Assembly (NCBI RefSeq): GCF_001429065.1
Contig: NZ_LMIB01000012.1
Coordinates: 566,506 to 630,505 of the forward strand
Reading direction: 5' to 3'
DNA from: Sphingomonas sp. Root710
GTDB lineage: Bacteria; Pseudomonadota; Alphaproteobacteria; Sphingomonadales; Sphingomonadaceae
DNA length: 64,000 nt
The notes under the pieces were generated by a model. The model searched no databases. It was given only the letters and a program-made list of their open reading frames with translations, and was not told the DNA's origin. Positions 42,519 through 54,023 of the stretch are shown here, piece after piece (within the stretch, counting starts at the first letter, position 1; each line of letters begins with the position of its first letter). The position numbers and the translations under genes were made by a program.

Positions 42519-44384
42519 ATGAATTCCACACCCCTGGTCGCGCTGGTCGGCAATCCCAATGCCGGCAAGAGCGCGCTGTTCAACGCGCTGACCGGCGCGC
42601 GGCAGAAGGTGGGCAACTATCCGGGCGTCACCGTCGAGCGGAAGTCTGGACGGATGTCACTGGCCGATGGCCGCCCGGTCGAGATGCTCGATCTTCCCGG
42701 CACCTATAGCCTAGAGCCTTCGAGCCCCGACGAGGCGGTGACGCACGACGTGCTGCTTGGCAGGCAGGCAGGCGAAAGGCTGCCATCGGCGCTGCTGATC
42801 GTCGTCGACGCGACCAATCTCGACAATCACCTCCGCTTCGCGCTGCAACTGGTCGCGCTGGGCTTGCCCGCGGTGGTTGCGCTCAACATGGTCGACATGG
42901 CCGAACGCGACGGCCTGAAGATCGACGCGGCCAAGCTGTCCGCCGAATTGGGGGTGCCGGTCATCCCCACCGTCGCGGTGCGCAGGAAAGGCATCGACGA
43001 ACTCAAGGCGGCGATCGGATTGCTTGCGCCCGGCGGTGCGGTCCGCGTCTTGGCAGGAGACGACCCGGCCCCGCATCAGGACATCGTCGAACTGCAGCGC
43101 CGCGCCCGGGCGATCGCCGTCGCGGCGACCACCGAGGAGAATTTCAAGCGCCGCTGGAGCCACCGCGCCGATGCGATCGCGCTCCACCCGCTGATCGGGC
43201 CCGTGCTGCTCGCGACGATCCTGTTCGTGATGTTCCAGGCGGTGTTCGCCTGGTCGACCGTGCCGTCCGACATGATCGACGCCGGTGTCGCCAGCCTGCA
43301 GGACATGGTGCGGGCGGCAATGCCCGCAGGTTTCCTGCGCTCGCTGATCACCGAAGGGCTGCTCGCGGGTGTCGGCGCGGTGGTGGTCTTCCTGCCCCAG
43401 ATCCTGATCCTTTTCCTGTTCATCCTGCTGCTCGAGGCGTCGGGCTATATGGTCCGCGCCGCCTTCATCATGGATCATCTGATGGCGCGGGTCGGCCTGT
43501 CGGGCCGCGCCTTTATCCCGCTGCTGTCCTCTTTCGCCTGCGCCATTCCCGGCATCATGGCGACGCGCACGATCGACGATCCCAAGGACCGGCTGACCAC
43601 CATCCTGATCGCACCGCTGATGACCTGCTCCGCGCGCCTGCCCGTCTATGCGGTGGTGATCGGCGCCTTCATTCCGGCCCGCGACGTCGGGCCAGGGATC
43701 GGCCTGCAGGGGCTGGTCCTCTTCTGCCTCTACATCGCGGGTGTCACGGGGGCGATGATCGTCGCCTTCGTCCTGCGTCGGACCGTCACCAAGGGATCGC
43801 CGCCCGGCTTCATGATGGAGATGCCGCGCTACCAGATGCCGATCCTGCGCGATATCGCGCTGGGCCTGTGGCAGCGCGCGATGATCTTCCTCAAGCGCGC
43901 CGGCACGATCATCGCCGCCACCACCGTCGTCCTGTGGCTGCTCGTCTCCTACCCCAAGCCGCCTGCCGGCTATGATCAGCCAGCGATCGACTATTCGATC
44001 GCCGGGCGCACCGCCAACGCGATCGAGCCGGTCTTCCGCCCGATCGGCTTCAACCGCGACATGGCGCTGGCGCTGATCCCCGCGATGGCGGCGCGCGAGG
44101 TGGCGGTCTCGGCGCTCGCCACCGTCTATGCGATCGACGCCGAGGACGAGACGGTGCAGGAAAGGTCGCTGATCGGCCGGCTCCAGGGCCGCTGGTCGCT
44201 GCCGACCGCGTTGGCCTTCCTCGCCTGGTTCGTCTTCGCTCCGCAATGCATCTCGACGATCGCCGTGGTCCGGCGCGAGACCAATGGCTGGAAATGGACG
44301 GGCTTCATGCTCGCCTATCTCTTCGCGCTGGCATATCTCGCCGCAGGCGTTACCTATTGGGCCGCAATCGCTCTGGGACTCTAG
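42519..44384 (+). CDS. feoB: Ferrous iron transporter FeoB
   Basis: A 621-residue inner-membrane Fe2+ transporter with an N-terminal G protein domain: P-loop GNPNAGKSALFNALT, GNYPGVTVE, DLPGTYSL and ALNMVDMAE. After a helical linker come about ten membrane helices with the two Gate motifs (CAIPGIMATRTI and the region LIPAMAAREVAVS). Length is somewhat shorter than E. coli FeoB (773) and no FeoC is present. Confidence 0.95.
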   Translation: MNSTPLVALVGNPNAGKSALFNALTGARQKVGNYPGVTVERKSGRMSLADGRPVEMLDLPGTYSLEPSSPDEAVTHDVLLGRQAGERLPSALLIVVDATNLDNHLRFALQLVALGLPAVVALNMVDMAERDGLKIDAAKLSAELGVPVIPTVAVRRKGIDELKAAIGLLAPGGAVRVLAGDDPAPHQDIVELQRRARAIAVAATTEENFKRRWSHRADAIALHPLIGPVLLATILFVMFQAVFAWSTVPSDMIDAGVASLQDMVRAAMPAGFLRSLITEGLLAGVGAVVVFLPQILILFLFILLLEASGYMVRAAFIMDHLMARVGLSGRAFIPLLSSFACAIPGIMATRTIDDPKDRLTTILIAPLMTCSARLPVYAVVIGAFIPARDVGPGIGLQGLVLFCLYIAGVTGAMIVAFVLRRTVTKGSPPGFMMEMPRYQMPILRDIALGLWQRAMIFLKRAGTIIAATTVVLWLLVSYPKPPAGYDQPAIDYSIAGRTANAIEPVFRPIGFNRDMALALIPAMAAREVAVSALATVYAIDAEDETVQERSLIGRLQGRWSLPTALAFLAWFVFAPQCISTIAVVRRETNGWKWTGFMLAYLFALAYLAAGVTYWAAIALGL

Positions 44385-44408
44385 AGCATCCCCAATAAGG
44401 AGACGGCC

Positions 44409-44966
44409 GTGGCTGGCAGCGTGAACAAGGTGATCCTCGTCGGCAATCTGGGACGCGATCCCGAATCGCGCAGTTTCCAGAATGGCGGCAAAGTGGTGAA
44501 CCTGCGCGTCGCCACATCGGAACAATGGAAGGATCGCAACACCGGCGAGCGCCGCGACAAGACCGAATGGCATTCGGTCGCGATCTTCAACGAAGGTCTT
44601 GCCAACGTCGCCGAACGCTATCTGCGCAAGGGCAGCAAGGTCTATCTCGAAGGCCAGCTGCAGACCCGGAAATGGACCGATAATGCCGGGGTTGAGAAAT
44701 ATTCTACCGAAGTCGTGCTGCAGGGCTTCAACGCCGTGCTGGTGATGCTCGACGGGCCTGGTGGCGGTGATCGCAGTGGTGGCGGCGGCGGGGGCGGCAT
44801 GAGCTCGGGCGGCGGCGGTGGCGGCGGCTGGGGCGACGACGACGGCGGTTATGGCAGCGGTGCGGGCTTCGGCGGCGGTAGCGGCCGCGGCGGCTCCAGC
44901 GCACCGGCAGGCCGCAAGTCCGATCCTTTCGACGCCGGCGACCTCGACGACGACGTGCCTTTTTGA
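44409..44966 (+). CDS. ssb: Single-stranded DNA-binding protein
   Basis: A 185-residue SSB with GTG start at 44409. OB-fold residues 1-115 ([44 protein letters not shown]), a very glycine-rich linker (about 117-165) and the acidic interaction tip DLDDDVPF at the C-terminus that recruits repair proteins. No SOS box was seen upstream. Confidence 0.96.
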   Translation: MAGSVNKVILVGNLGRDPESRSFQNGGKVVNLRVATSEQWKDRNTGERRDKTEWHSVAIFNEGLANVAERYLRKGSKVYLEGQLQTRKWTDNAGVEKYSTEVVLQGFNAVLVMLDGPGGGDRSGGGGGGGMSSGGGGGGGWGDDDGGYGSGAGFGGGSGRGGSSAPAGRKSDPFDAGDLDDDVPF

Positions 44967-45105
44967 GCTTTCCGTCAAAGCCGATCAAAAATCGGACAAA
45001 CCGTGGGCGAAATGGTTTAGGCCGGGCGTAATCGCTTGATCGAAACCGGCGGGGGCGTATTTTCCCGCGATGTGTAAGTCAGCGCGTGCCCGGGCGATAC
45101 GATAG

Positions 45106-46644
45106 ATGACCTTCACACCGGTCCTGCGATCCCCGCCCTTTCCCGGTATTCCCGCCGCCACCGCCGCGGTGAGCCGGCCGGTGACGACGCCGTCCCCGCG
45201 TATTGCGCTGAGCCCGGCCGAGGTTGAACGGGCGCGGTTGATCGTCGAACAGATTGTGGACGCGCGGATCGGCGGCGATTTCTGGAAAGGCGGCAAGGCC
45301 GATCCCTGGCAGGTGGCCGGGCGCGATGACGCGTTCGCGGCATCCGGCGACGACGAACGCGGGCTGATCGCCTGGATGGCGGGTGCCGACGTCGACTGGC
45401 GGAGCGGCGGCCGTTTCGCCGACATCGCCCGCGATGGCCGCCCCGATCCGCTCGAGCGGGCGGTCACGACCTGGCTGGTCGACGCGGCCAGCTATCGCGA
45501 TCCTTATTCGGGACGCCCGGTTCCGGTCGAGGCGGCGATCGAGCAGCTGGGCTTCTGGCGGCAGGCAATCGACCGCAATCGCGGGCTGGCGGTTGCGGCG
45601 GGCATCGCCCGATGGAAACGGCGCGAGGTCGAGGTGATGCTGTGGCCGGGCGAGCCACTCTATTTCGCACGCACCGCCGAAGAGGCGGTTCGCAACGCCC
45701 GCGCCAGCCAGGGGGTGATCGCGGTGTGGCCATCCAAGGCGCCGCGCGGTCTCGATGCCGAAGCCGCCGCACATGGCGTCACCGTCCATCCGGTCGAGGA
45801 CGGCTTCCTCCGTTCGACCGGCCTGGGTAGCGATTGTCATCCGCCCCATTCGATCATCCTCGACCGCAGCGGCCTCCACCTCGACCCTTCCCGCCCGTCG
45901 GACCTCGAAACGCTGATCGCCACACCGATCGACAATCCGGTGCTGATCGCACGCGCCGAGCGGCTGATGCGCGATGTCGTCGATGCCGGGATCAGCAAAT
46001 ATGCCAGCGGCGGGCGGCCATTCGACCGCCCGGTGCAGGGCCGCCGCCTCGTGCTGGTAACCGGGCAGGTGGAGGACGACCTGTCGGTGCAACTCGGCGG
46101 GGCCGGGGTGAAAGGCAATCTCGACCTCATCCGTCGCGCCCGGGCAGCCGAACCCGACGCCTATCTGATCTTCAAGCCCCACCCGGATGTCGATGCCGGG
46201 CACCGGCGCGGGCGCGTCGCCGATGCCGATGCTCTGCGATATGCCGATCAGGTCGTCCGCGACGTGCCGATGGCGTCGCTGCTCGACAGCGTCGACGCGG
46301 TCCATGTCCTGACCTCGCTCGCGGGGTTCGAGGCGCTGATCCGGGGCTGCGAAGTGGTGACCCACGGCCAGCCCTTCTATGCAGGTTGGGGATTGACGCG
46401 AGACCTGGCACCGCCCATTGAACGGCGCAGGGGCCGCAACGTAACAAAGGCGCAGATCGTGGCGGCAACCTTGATCCTGTATCCCCATTATCTGGACCCG
46501 GTCACGAAATTGCCCTGTCCTCCAGAGATACTGGTCGAAAGACTGGCGGCCCAGCCCGTTCCTCAGGAAACTCTGCTCACTCGCTTCCGGCGGCTGCAGG
46601 GACGTCTGCGGCGTGGCCTGGCGGGCGCGGGAGGCAAGGCTTGA
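45106..46644 (+). CDS. kpsC: KpsC-like capsular beta-Kdo transferase, single module
   Basis: A 512-residue protein of the capsular polysaccharide KpsC family: VIAVWPSKAPRGLDAEAAAHG, VEDGFLRSTGLGSDCHPP, RRLVLVTGQVEDD, FKPHPDVDAGHRRG, SLAGFEALIRG and HGQPFYAGWGLT. KpsC builds the Kdo linker on the lipid anchor of capsules. E. coli KpsC (about 675 residues) has two such modules; here only one complete module plus a shorter N-terminal part is seen. The stop overlaps the TTG start of kpsS. Confidence 0.85.
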   Translation: MTFTPVLRSPPFPGIPAATAAVSRPVTTPSPRIALSPAEVERARLIVEQIVDARIGGDFWKGGKADPWQVAGRDDAFAASGDDERGLIAWMAGADVDWRSGGRFADIARDGRPDPLERAVTTWLVDAASYRDPYSGRPVPVEAAIEQLGFWRQAIDRNRGLAVAAGIARWKRREVEVMLWPGEPLYFARTAEEAVRNARASQGVIAVWPSKAPRGLDAEAAAHGVTVHPVEDGFLRSTGLGSDCHPPHSIILDRSGLHLDPSRPSDLETLIATPIDNPVLIARAERLMRDVVDAGISKYASGGRPFDRPVQGRRLVLVTGQVEDDLSVQLGGAGVKGNLDLIRRARAAEPDAYLIFKPHPDVDAGHRRGRVADADALRYADQVVRDVPMASLLDSVDAVHVLTSLAGFEALIRGCEVVTHGQPFYAGWGLTRDLAPPIERRRGRNVTKAQIVAATLILYPHYLDPVTKLPCPPEILVERLAAQPVPQETLLTRFRRLQGRLRRGLAGAGGKA

Positions 46645-47903
46645 AATTGCACGATATTGCCAAGCAGCGCTTCCTGTTCCTTCAGGGGCCGCCTGGACCG
46701 TTCTTCGACCGGCTCGGCTCCGCGTTGCGGGTGCTCGGGCATGCCGTCCACCGCATCAACCTGAACGCCGGCGACGTCGCCTCATGGTCTGGCCCGGCGA
46801 TCGATTATCGCGGCACGGCCGAACGCTGGCCCAGCTTCGTCGATGATTATCTGGTTCAGCATGCGATCACCGACGTCATCCTGTTCGGCGACTGCCGCCC
46901 CCTCCATAACGCCGCGCGCGGCATGGCGCGGCTCCGGGGCGTGCGCGTCCATGTCTTCGAAGAGGGCTATATCCGGCCGAACTGGGCGACGCTCGAACTC
47001 GACGGGGTCAACGGGCATTCGACACTGCCGCGCGATCCGAAATGGTATCTGAACGCCGCTCGGACGCTGCCGCCGCTGGCGAACTTGGCCGAGGTGCCGT
47101 CGCGCTTCCGCCGCCGTGCGCAGGAGGCAACCAGCTATTACGCCCGCACCACGCTCGGCAAATGGCGCTTCCCGCATTATAAGTCCCACCGCGACCGGTC
47201 CGCATCGGCCGAAGCGCTCGGCTGGCTCAAGCAGTTCGCGCTGCGCAAGCATCATGAGGACCAGGCCGAGACCGAACTCGCGAAGCTCGAGGGCAAGCGC
47301 TATTTCACTCTGCCGCTCCAGCTATCGTCGGACCACCAGATCCGCGTCCATTCGCTGTTCGGCACGATGCAGGCCGGCGCCTCCTATGTCATCGAGAGCT
47401 TCGCGCGCTCGGCGCCGTCGGACACGCTGCTGCTCGTCAAGGAGCATCCGCTCGACAGCAGCCTGTTCAGCTGGCAGCGCTTCATCCGCCGAGAAGCCCG
47501 TCGCCTCGGTGTCGAGAACCGGGTGGTCTTTGCCAAGGGCGGCCATATCGGCGACATCGTCGGCGGTTCGCTCGGCGTCGTCACGGTCAACAGCACCACC
47601 GGCACACTGGCGCTCGCTTCCGGCGTGCCCGTGATCGCGCTCGGCCAGGCGGTCTACAACATACCCGGCATCACCTTCGACGGTCCGCTCGATGCCTTCT
47701 GGGGCAATCCGACCCCGCCCGATCCCAAGATCTGGGACGCCTTCTCGCGCGTCCTTCAGGCACGCTGCCTGGTCTATGGCGGCTTTGCCAGCGACGAGGG
47801 GATCGAGATGCTGGTCGAAGGATCGATCGCGCGCCTCGTCCAAGCCTCGATGATCATCGACCTGAACAAGCATATCGCCGGGACCGCGCAGGCCGCGGAA
47901 TAG
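46641..47903 (+). CDS. kpsS: KpsS-like capsular polysaccharide export/Kdo transferase
   Basis: A 420-residue partner of KpsC: FLFLQGPPGPFFDRLGSAL, DVILFGDCRPLHNAARG, VHVFEEGYIRPNWATLE, LLLVKEHPLD and TVNSTTGTLALASGVPVIAL. KpsS adds the first Kdo to the capsule lipid. Start TTG 46641 forms TTGA with the kpsC stop. No other capsule genes are in the window. Confidence 0.87.
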   Translation: MKLHDIAKQRFLFLQGPPGPFFDRLGSALRVLGHAVHRINLNAGDVASWSGPAIDYRGTAERWPSFVDDYLVQHAITDVILFGDCRPLHNAARGMARLRGVRVHVFEEGYIRPNWATLELDGVNGHSTLPRDPKWYLNAARTLPPLANLAEVPSRFRRRAQEATSYYARTTLGKWRFPHYKSHRDRSASAEALGWLKQFALRKHHEDQAETELAKLEGKRYFTLPLQLSSDHQIRVHSLFGTMQAGASYVIESFARSAPSDTLLLVKEHPLDSSLFSWQRFIRREARRLGVENRVVFAKGGHIGDIVGGSLGVVTVNSTTGTLALASGVPVIALGQAVYNIPGITFDGPLDAFWGNPTPPDPKIWDAFSRVLQARCLVYGGFASDEGIEMLVEGSIARLVQASMIIDLNKHIAGTAQAAE

Positions 47904-47919
47904 ACCGCCCGAGGCGGTC
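47903..47919. terminator. Short bidirectional hairpin between kpsS and GNAT genes
   Basis: GACCGCC (47903-47909) and GGCGGTC (47913-47919) pair over 7 bp with a 3-base loop, followed by AGCCTTTT on the plus strand. Placed between convergent genes. Confidence 0.5.
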
Positions 47920-48445
47920 AGCCTTTTCGGAAGATATATTCCTCGTCGTACCAGCTGCCGACCTTGAAGCGGTAGTCGCCGACTTTCCGGAATCCGCTCG
48001 CGAGATAGACTGCCTGCGCCTTTTCATTGCCCGACCAGACGCCGAGCCAGATCGGGCCGGGCCGCGTCTTGGCGAGATGCGCCATCGCGACATCGAGCAG
48101 TTGCTTGCCGAGCTTCTGTCCCTGCGCCTCGCGCAGCACATAGAGCTGGTAGAGTTCGCCCTGAGCCGGCCCCGCTTCGGGATGGGGGAGTTTGCATGGG
48201 CCGACCTGCGCATAGCCGAGCAGCCGCCCGTCCCAGTCCTCGGCGACCCAGTTCTGCCGTTCGGGATCGGCGATTTCGGCCGCGACGACGTCGGCCGAAT
48301 AGGAATCGGCCTCGAAGATCGCGAGATCGGCGGGCGGATAGGGAATGGCAAAACCCTCGTCGAGGAAGGTCTGGCGGAACGTGGCGAGCTTGAGCGCCGC
48401 AAGGGTGGGCGCTTCTTCGATATGGGCGTGGCGGATCTGGACCAT
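47918..48445 (-). CDS. GNAT family N-acetyltransferase
   Basis: A 175-residue acetyltransferase. The acetyl-CoA motif region is LYQLYVLREAQGQKLGKQLLDVAMAHL, followed by GVWSGNEKAQAVYLASGFRKVG. ATG 48445 begins MVQIRHAHIEE, the usual strand; an upstream ATG at 48463 is less likely. Substrate unknown. Convergent with kpsS. Confidence 0.88.
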   Translation of the reverse strand: MVQIRHAHIEEAPTLAALKLATFRQTFLDEGFAIPYPPADLAIFEADSYSADVVAAEIADPERQNWVAEDWDGRLLGYAQVGPCKLPHPEAGPAQGELYQLYVLREAQGQKLGKQLLDVAMAHLAKTRPGPIWLGVWSGNEKAQAVYLASGFRKVGDYRFKVGSWYDEEYIFRKG

Positions 48446-48511
48446 GAACGTCAGACTAGCCAATCACCGCCAGCCCGTCATGCAAAGAAAAGGGCGCGGA
48501 GAGTATACAGG

Positions 48512-48552
48512 TGCGGAGTGCCCCGCACTCCGCAGACCATGCTGGGAGCATG
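48512..48552. terminator. Two tandem hairpins downstream of rpsA
   Basis: TGCGGAGTGC (48512-48521) pairs over 10 bp with GCACTCCGCA (48525-48534); CATGCT (48538-48543) pairs with AGCATG (48547-48552). They lie between the rpsA stop (48603) and the GNAT start (48445). No T run, so termination could be Rho-assisted. Confidence 0.45.
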
Positions 48553-48602
48553 ATCGACCTGCTAACTCCCCGGCGCCCTGATCTTTAGACCTAAGCCTGG
48601 GC

Positions 48603-50309
<1,707 letters not shown>

Positions 50310-50511
50310 AAGTTAGAGTTCCTGTTCGTTATATTCCGGCCATCCGGTTGTCTCCGGAGGTCTTGGGGCCAGAACGCCCTGCGAGCCCCATGCCCGCAAG
50401 GCATCCGTTGCGCGGTTCATTCGCGGCAGGCCTGCGGACAATGCAGAAAGGCGCGCCAAGGGATCGACACTGCTGCCGGACCCTCGTCACGCCTGCTGGG
50501 CGACCTCTTTT

Positions 50512-51138
50512 TTAGCGGTCTGCCGTACGGCCTTCCACGAGCGAAATCGCCCGCTGGACGGCGGCGTCTATACTCAGATCGCTCGTATCGAGCAAGTCGG
50601 CATCCTCAGCCTGCCGCAGCGGCGCGGCGGACCGCCCCATGTCGCGCTCATCACGGGCGAGGATATCGGCCAGGACGTCGTCGAAGCCGACCCCGGCCCC
50701 CATCGATTCGAGCTCCCGGAAGCGGCGTTCGGCCCGCACCTTGGGGCTGGCGGTCACGAACAGCTTGGCATCAGCCTCGGGCGCGATGACGGTGCCGATG
50801 TCGCGGCCGTCGAGCACCGCGCCGCCGGGCTGGGCCGCGAAGCCGCGCTGACGCTCGAGCAGCGCCTCGCGCACCTGGGGGTGGACCGACACCAGCGACG
50901 CCGCCTTGCCCGCCGCCTCGGTCTTCAGCTCGGGCTGGGCCAGCAGCGCTGAATCGAAACCACAGGCGCGGAGCGCATCCAGCGCATCGGACGGATCGCC
51001 CCCGGCGCGGAGCACCTCTATCCCGACCGCCCGATAGAGCAGCCCGGTGTCGAGGTGCGGCAGGCCATAATGCCGCGCCAGCGCCCGGGCGATCGTGCCC
51101 TTGCCCGACGCCGCGGGTCCGTCGACCGCGATGATCAT
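50512..51138 (-). CDS. cmk: Cytidylate kinase
   Basis: A 208-residue CMP kinase: P-loop GPAASGKGT (residues 7-15), [21 protein letters not shown] and [15 protein letters not shown]. It phosphorylates CMP/dCMP. Start ATG 51138 overlaps the aroA stop by 4 bases (aroA-cmk-rpsA order). Confidence 0.95.
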   Translation of the reverse strand: MIIAVDGPAASGKGTIARALARHYGLPHLDTGLLYRAVGIEVLRAGGDPSDALDALRACGFDSALLAQPELKTEAAGKAASLVSVHPQVREALLERQRGFAAQPGGAVLDGRDIGTVIAPEADAKLFVTASPKVRAERRFRELESMGAGVGFDDVLADILARDERDMGRSAAPLRQAEDADLLDTSDLSIDAAVQRAISLVEGRTADR

Positions 51139-52472
51139 GCAATCTCGGCCCCCAGGCCGGTCATCAGCGCGGCGAAGACCGGGAAGCTGGTCGCGACCGG
51201 GCTCATGTCGTCGATGACAACGGGCGCCTTGGACACCAGCCCCGCGACCGCGAAGCTCATCGCGATACGGTGATCGAGCCGCGCCGCGATCGTGGCGCCG
51301 CCGGGCAGCCTATCGCCGCCGGTGCCGTCGATGATCAGCCCGTCCTCAAGCTCCTCGACCCGCGCGCCGATCGCGCGCAGCCCTTCGGCCATCACCGCGA
51401 TCCGGTCCGATTCCTTGACCCGCAGTTCCTCCAGCCCGCGCGCCACGGTGCGTCCCTCGGCCAGCGCCGCCGCGACGAACAGGATCGGATATTCGTCGAC
51501 CATCGCCGCGACCGTCTCGACCGGGGTCTCGATGCCCTTGAGCGACGAGTAGCGCACGACGATGTCGGCAACCGGCTCCCCGCCCACCTCGCGCGCGTTG
51601 ATGAACGCGATGTCGCCGCCCATCATCCGCAGCACGTCGAACAGGGCCGCGCGGGTGGGGTTGAGGCCGACATTGGTGACGGTCACCTCCGACCCCGGCA
51701 CGAGCAGCGCCGCGACCACCGGGAAGGCCGCCGAGGACGGATCGCCGGGCACGACGATATGCTGCGGGCGAAGCTCGGCCTCGCCGCGGATCGAGATGAT
51801 CCGCGCGCCGTCGGCATCCTGCTCGACCGACAGCTCCGCGCCGAAGCCTTTCAGCATCCGCTCGCTATGGTCGCGGGTCGCCACCGGCTCGATCACCCGG
51901 GTGATGCCGGGGGTGTTGAGGCCCGCGAGCAGCACCGCCGACTTCACCTGCGCCGACGCGACCGGCAGGCGATATCCGATCGGCACGGCGGGACTGATCC
52001 CTCGCAGCATCAACGGCAGACGGCCTCCGGGGCTCGCGGTCACGTCCGCCCCCATCAGCGACAGCGGCTCGATCACCCGGTTCATCGGCCGCTTCGACAG
52101 CGAGGCGTCGCCGGTAAAGGTGGCGGTGATCGGGTGCGAGGCGACCAGGCCCATCAGCAGCCGGGTCGAGGTGCCCGAATTGCCCATGTCGAGCGCGGTT
52201 TCGGGCTGGAGCAGCCCGCCGACGCCGACGCCGTAGATGCGCCAGACATCGTCTTCGCCACGCTCGATGGTGGCACCCATCGCCCGCATCGCGGCGGCGG
52301 TGGCCAGCACATCCTCGCCGGTCAGCAGACCTTCGACCCGGCTTTCGCCGACCGCCAGCGCCGACAGCATCAGCGCGCGGTGGGAGATCGACTTGTCGCC
52401 CGGAACGGCGGCCTGCCCGTTGAGCGGGCCGGACGCCGAGAAGCTTGCGGACTGGGGAAGCGATGCGTGCAT
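51135..52472 (-). CDS. aroA: 3-phosphoshikimate 1-carboxyvinyltransferase (EPSP synthase, class II-like)
   Basis: A 445-residue enzyme of the shikimate pathway. The sequence is closest to the class II (Agrobacterium CP4-type) pattern: [78 protein letters not shown] and [15 protein letters not shown]. At the position where CP4 has Ala100 this protein has Gly100 ([12 protein letters not shown]). ATG 52472 is chosen; the frame continues to 52565 without support. Confidence 0.95.
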   Translation of the reverse strand: MHASLPQSASFSASGPLNGQAAVPGDKSISHRALMLSALAVGESRVEGLLTGEDVLATAAAMRAMGATIERGEDDVWRIYGVGVGGLLQPETALDMGNSGTSTRLLMGLVASHPITATFTGDASLSKRPMNRVIEPLSLMGADVTASPGGRLPLMLRGISPAVPIGYRLPVASAQVKSAVLLAGLNTPGITRVIEPVATRDHSERMLKGFGAELSVEQDADGARIISIRGEAELRPQHIVVPGDPSSAAFPVVAALLVPGSEVTVTNVGLNPTRAALFDVLRMMGGDIAFINAREVGGEPVADIVVRYSSLKGIETPVETVAAMVDEYPILFVAAALAEGRTVARGLEELRVKESDRIAVMAEGLRAIGARVEELEDGLIIDGTGGDRLPGGATIAARLDHRIAMSFAVAGLVSKAPVVIDDMSPVATSFPVFAALMTGLGAEIA

Positions 52473-52588
52473 AGGGCGCGGCTTTTGACAGCGGCGTTCC
52501 GCTATGGCAAGGCGCGCGGCGTTTCGCGTGTTCTGCTGACTCGGCCGGGCATGCGGTTTCCTCATTTTTCGACTGGAGTTGCTGAACC

Positions 52589-52906
52589 GTGGTGAAACCT
52601 GAATGGGGCACCAAGCGGACCTGCCCGAAATGCGGCACCCGCTTCTACGACCTGGAAAAGGATAATCCCGTCACCTGCATCGAATGCGGCGCAGCGTGGG
52701 AGCCCGATCCCATCCTCAAGTCGAAGCAGCCGCTGCCCTTCGACGCGCCGAAGAAGGAGACCGAGGTCGAGGCCGTCGACACCGATCTGGCCGATGACGA
52801 TCTGGACATCGACGAAGAGGCCGAAGCCAATCCCGACGACGACGTCGATCTGGGCGGCGACGACGATATCGGCCTGAACACGGCCGACGACGAAGACGAG
52901 AATTGA
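52589..52906 (+). CDS. FYDLN-acid zinc-ribbon protein (TIGR02300 family)
   Basis: A 105-residue protein with a zinc ribbon (Cys12-x2-Cys15 and Cys30-x2-Cys33) containing the eponymous [10 protein letters not shown] segment, followed by a very acidic Asp/Glu-rich tail. This small alphaproteobacterial family is of unknown function. Two GTG codons at 52589 and 52592 compete as start. Divergent from aroA. Confidence 0.9.
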   Translation: MVKPEWGTKRTCPKCGTRFYDLEKDNPVTCIECGAAWEPDPILKSKQPLPFDAPKKETEVEAVDTDLADDDLDIDEEAEANPDDDVDLGGDDDIGLNTADDEDEN

Positions 52907-53058
52907 TTCGGCGGCGCCGGGCCCGCGCCACACGGGTTCCGGCGCGCCGATCGCCAAAAAGCGCGCACGATGCTAAAAGGGCTCTTGCAGCCCTCGTCTA
53001 GCTGACATAAAGGGCGCGCTCCGCCGCCGGGCCCAACCGGCGCGCATCGAAATGGCAC

Positions 53059-53134
53059 GGGGCCGTAGCTCAGCTGGGAGAGCGCTGCAATGGCATTGCA
53101 GAGGTCAGGGGTTCGATCCCCCTCGGCTCCACCA
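53059..53134 (+). tRNA. tRNA-Ala (anticodon GGC)
   Basis: A complete 76-base tRNA. The acceptor stem pairs GGGGCCG (53059-53065) with CGGCTCC (53124-53130), then A and encoded CCA. The D arm is AGCTCAGCTGGGAGAGC, the anticodon stem is CTGCA/TGCAG with loop ATGGCAT giving anticodon GGC, and the T arm has GTTCGAT. Ala-GGC fits the G-C rich acceptor end. Confidence 0.96.
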
Positions 53135-53306
53135 CCACCTCTCCATAAAGCACTGAAATACTGAAGTTATTTCGGCTCGATTGGTTTTCGTTCCCACACC
53201 TGACCCCACACCAAAAGATCGGCTGCAAGCGTCCGCTGGCGAACGCAGGTGAACAGACTGCGGTGACGGAACACGATTTGTGATCGAACAAGAGCTAGGC
53301 CGGAGA

Positions 53307-54023
53307 TCAATTTCTCAACTTCGCCAAAAGCGGCTGATCACGAAGGTCTCGGCAGTAAGACCGAAATTCGCACGTTAGGGGGCGCTCGCACTGTGCTCCC
53401 ATCTCCTGATCAACCTCCGATCCCCGCGCAGTCTCACGCGCTGCTTCAATCACAGCATCCCGTTTAGAAGCCAGGCGCTTAACCGGACGCGTAACGTCTG
53501 CATCCTGAAACCGCAGACGGGCAACGTTCGGTCGTCGCCAGGAAAAAGGCTGGGCGATTAGCCTCAGATACGCCCTCGACACCTTGATGCCACATCCGTG
53601 CATTACCCACATTTGGGTTGCCAGGTCGGCAAGCTGATAGGCTTTTAGCTTCGTGGAAGCTTTCACTTCGATAGCCCACCACTCGTCTGAGCCGGCGGGC
53701 ACCAGGATATCGACTCGGACGAGCACATCTTCGTGCTGAAATGTCGCCTCGAAGATCGGTCGACGCGGTTTGGCCAGCATGAGTTCGTTGGTGCGAGCAA
53801 GAGCCGCAGCCATGTCTTGCCCGGTGTCGACCATTATGCCGGCGGGAAAGCTCGAAAGGGCGCGCGCGCCCACCGCGTGCCCGAAATTGAACAGCGACTG
53901 AGTTCCCGGATCGATTCGGGCCACTTCCGGGCGGTGAAATTGCAGCCACAGCCGCTTGGCGCAATGTTCGAACGCTGTGATCTTCGATTTCGACAGCCGG
54001 TATGACGGGAGCACGTCACTCAT
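53307..54023 (-). CDS. Cas4/RecB-like PD-(D/E)XK nuclease with Fe-S cysteines, short form
   Basis: A 238-residue nuclease-like protein. The N-terminus LSKSKITAFEHCAKRLWLQFHRPE is the usual start of DUF2779-associated and Cas4-like proteins. The catalytic triad is visible: Asp105 (VRVDILVP), Glu119 and Lys121 (WAIEVKAS). Cys21 and Cys212, Cys218, Cys224 (CERPLTCEFRSYC) suggest a [4Fe-4S] cluster. DUF2779 proteins are usually about twice as long with a second exonuclease-like half, which is absent here. It overlaps the ArdC gene by 4 bases, in an accessory segment next to a tRNA gene; a DNA-processing or defence role is likely. Confidence 0.72.
   Translation of the reverse strand: MSDVLPSYRLSKSKITAFEHCAKRLWLQFHRPEVARIDPGTQSLFNFGHAVGARALSSFPAGIMVDTGQDMAAALARTNELMLAKPRRPIFEATFQHEDVLVRVDILVPAGSDEWWAIEVKASTKLKAYQLADLATQMWVMHGCGIKVSRAYLRLIAQPFSWRRPNVARLRFQDADVTRPVKRLASKRDAVIEAARETARGSEVDQEMGAQCERPLTCEFRSYCRDLRDQPLLAKLRN

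Noticed and set aside
42711-44978. 755-codon minus-strand open frame opposite feoB and ssb
   Set aside because: High-GC shadow of two clear genes; low-complexity His/Asp/Arg composition, no family motif.
53070-53291. Minus-strand open frame across the tRNA gene, ending in a PRGIEPLTS-type sequence
   Set aside because: This is the well-known artefact produced by reading the antisense of a tRNA; no real protein.
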